A stretch of 38,749 nucleotides of DNA from Acidobacteriota bacterium. Its GTDB lineage: Bacteria > Acidobacteriota > Terriglobia > Acidiferrales > UBA7541. This document shows positions 38,583-38,749 of this stretch, piece by piece. The DNA lies in assembly GCA_016201285.1 (NCBI GenBank), contig JACQDE010000072.1:1-38749 (forward strand), written 5' to 3'. Within the stretch, counting starts at the first letter, position 1; each line of letters opens with the position of its first letter. The notes beneath the pieces are model-generated. The model did not search any database. It was not told the origin of the DNA and worked only from the letters and a program-made list of their open reading frames with translations. The translations under genes and the position numbers were made by a program.

Positions 38583-38749
38583 TAAGGTGTTAGGCTCTGG
38601 GAACTAGGTTCTAGCAGGGCGCTGAAAAACTCCCTGTTTGGAATTGTGAATGCACTCTAGTATGCACGAAGCTCAGATGCCCGGCGTGAGTGGGCGAAAT
38701 CCCTCGTCGAGGAGAAACTTCGTGCGCGGAAATACGGATTTGCAGAACC
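38583..38749 (+). other. Window end, unassigned; possible insertion-sequence edge
   Basis: After the permease stop comes gggcgctgaaaaactccctg, a style of sequence found at insertion-sequence ends. An open frame starting at ATG 38662 (MHEAQMPGVSGRNPSSRRNF) runs off the window. Neither is convincing alone. Confidence 0.25.

Noticed and set aside
1-38749. CRISPR arrays, tRNA and rRNA genes
   Set aside because: No regularly spaced direct repeats and no T-loop/CCA-type signatures were found on reading through; a dedicated tRNA scan was not possible.

Overview
The window is a G+C-rich bacterial chromosome segment (about 60-65% by eye). Gene content and order, plus repeat-littered intergenic gaps, fit an Acidobacteriota genome best. 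The clues are ffh / rpsP-khpA-rimM-trmD-rplS-rnhB, rpmH-rnpA-yidD-yidC-jag, cdaA-cdaR-glmM, TonB C-terminal proteins, GWxTD-like secreted proteins and GxxExxY genes. The phylum call is an inference from gene style, not a database match.

Layout. 1-4.3 kb: an ECF sigma factor with a zinc-finger anti-sigma/DUF4349 protein, then two paralogous TonB-C secreted proteins. 4.3-7.2 kb: the c-di-AMP synthase operon cdaA-cdaR-glmM. 7.4-9.2 kb: an AI-2E-family transporter and an AhpD-like protein. 9.2-11.3 kb (minus strand): a metal locus csoR - merTP fusion - merP-like - CopZ N-terminal-domain protein - a 64-residue glutaredoxin-like gene that reads through an in-frame TGA and is best explained as a selenoprotein. 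11.4-16.3 kb: thiE, a TfoX-like gene, a small membrane protein, a large TPR protein and a RelE/ParE-like toxin-antitoxin pair. 16.3-22 kb: rnhB, rplS, trmD, rimM, khpA, rpsP, an orphan antitoxin and ffh. 22-25.7 kb: a secreted hypothetical and an arsenic operon arsR-arsM-acr3. 26.1-30 kb: rpmH-rnpA-yidD-yidC-jag and a secreted hypothetical. 30-35.5 kb: two phosphoesterases, a brnTA module whose toxin carries a stop codon, a DUF457 membrane protein, and selD, itself a selenoprotein (TGA at residue 16) and longer than a plain stop-to-stop reading shows. 35.5-38.6 kb: two MacB/FtsX-type permeases separated by a GxxExxY cassette bounded by 21-bp inverted repeats.

Three threads run through the window. 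(1) Selenocysteine: selD and the glutaredoxin-like gene each have a TGA followed 21-24 nt later by a hairpin with a GUU apical loop. (2) A family of GTAG-headed palindromes, like REP/REPIN elements, lies between genes, inside the reading frames of trmD (twice), selD, the DUF457 gene, and probably thiE and the sigma factor, and supplies the TAG stop of at least five genes. (3) Metal and metalloid handling: the CsoR locus has a perfect operator lying on its own Shine-Dalgarno, and the ArsR operator/promoter appears to produce a leaderless transcript.

No tRNA, rRNA or CRISPR array was seen.
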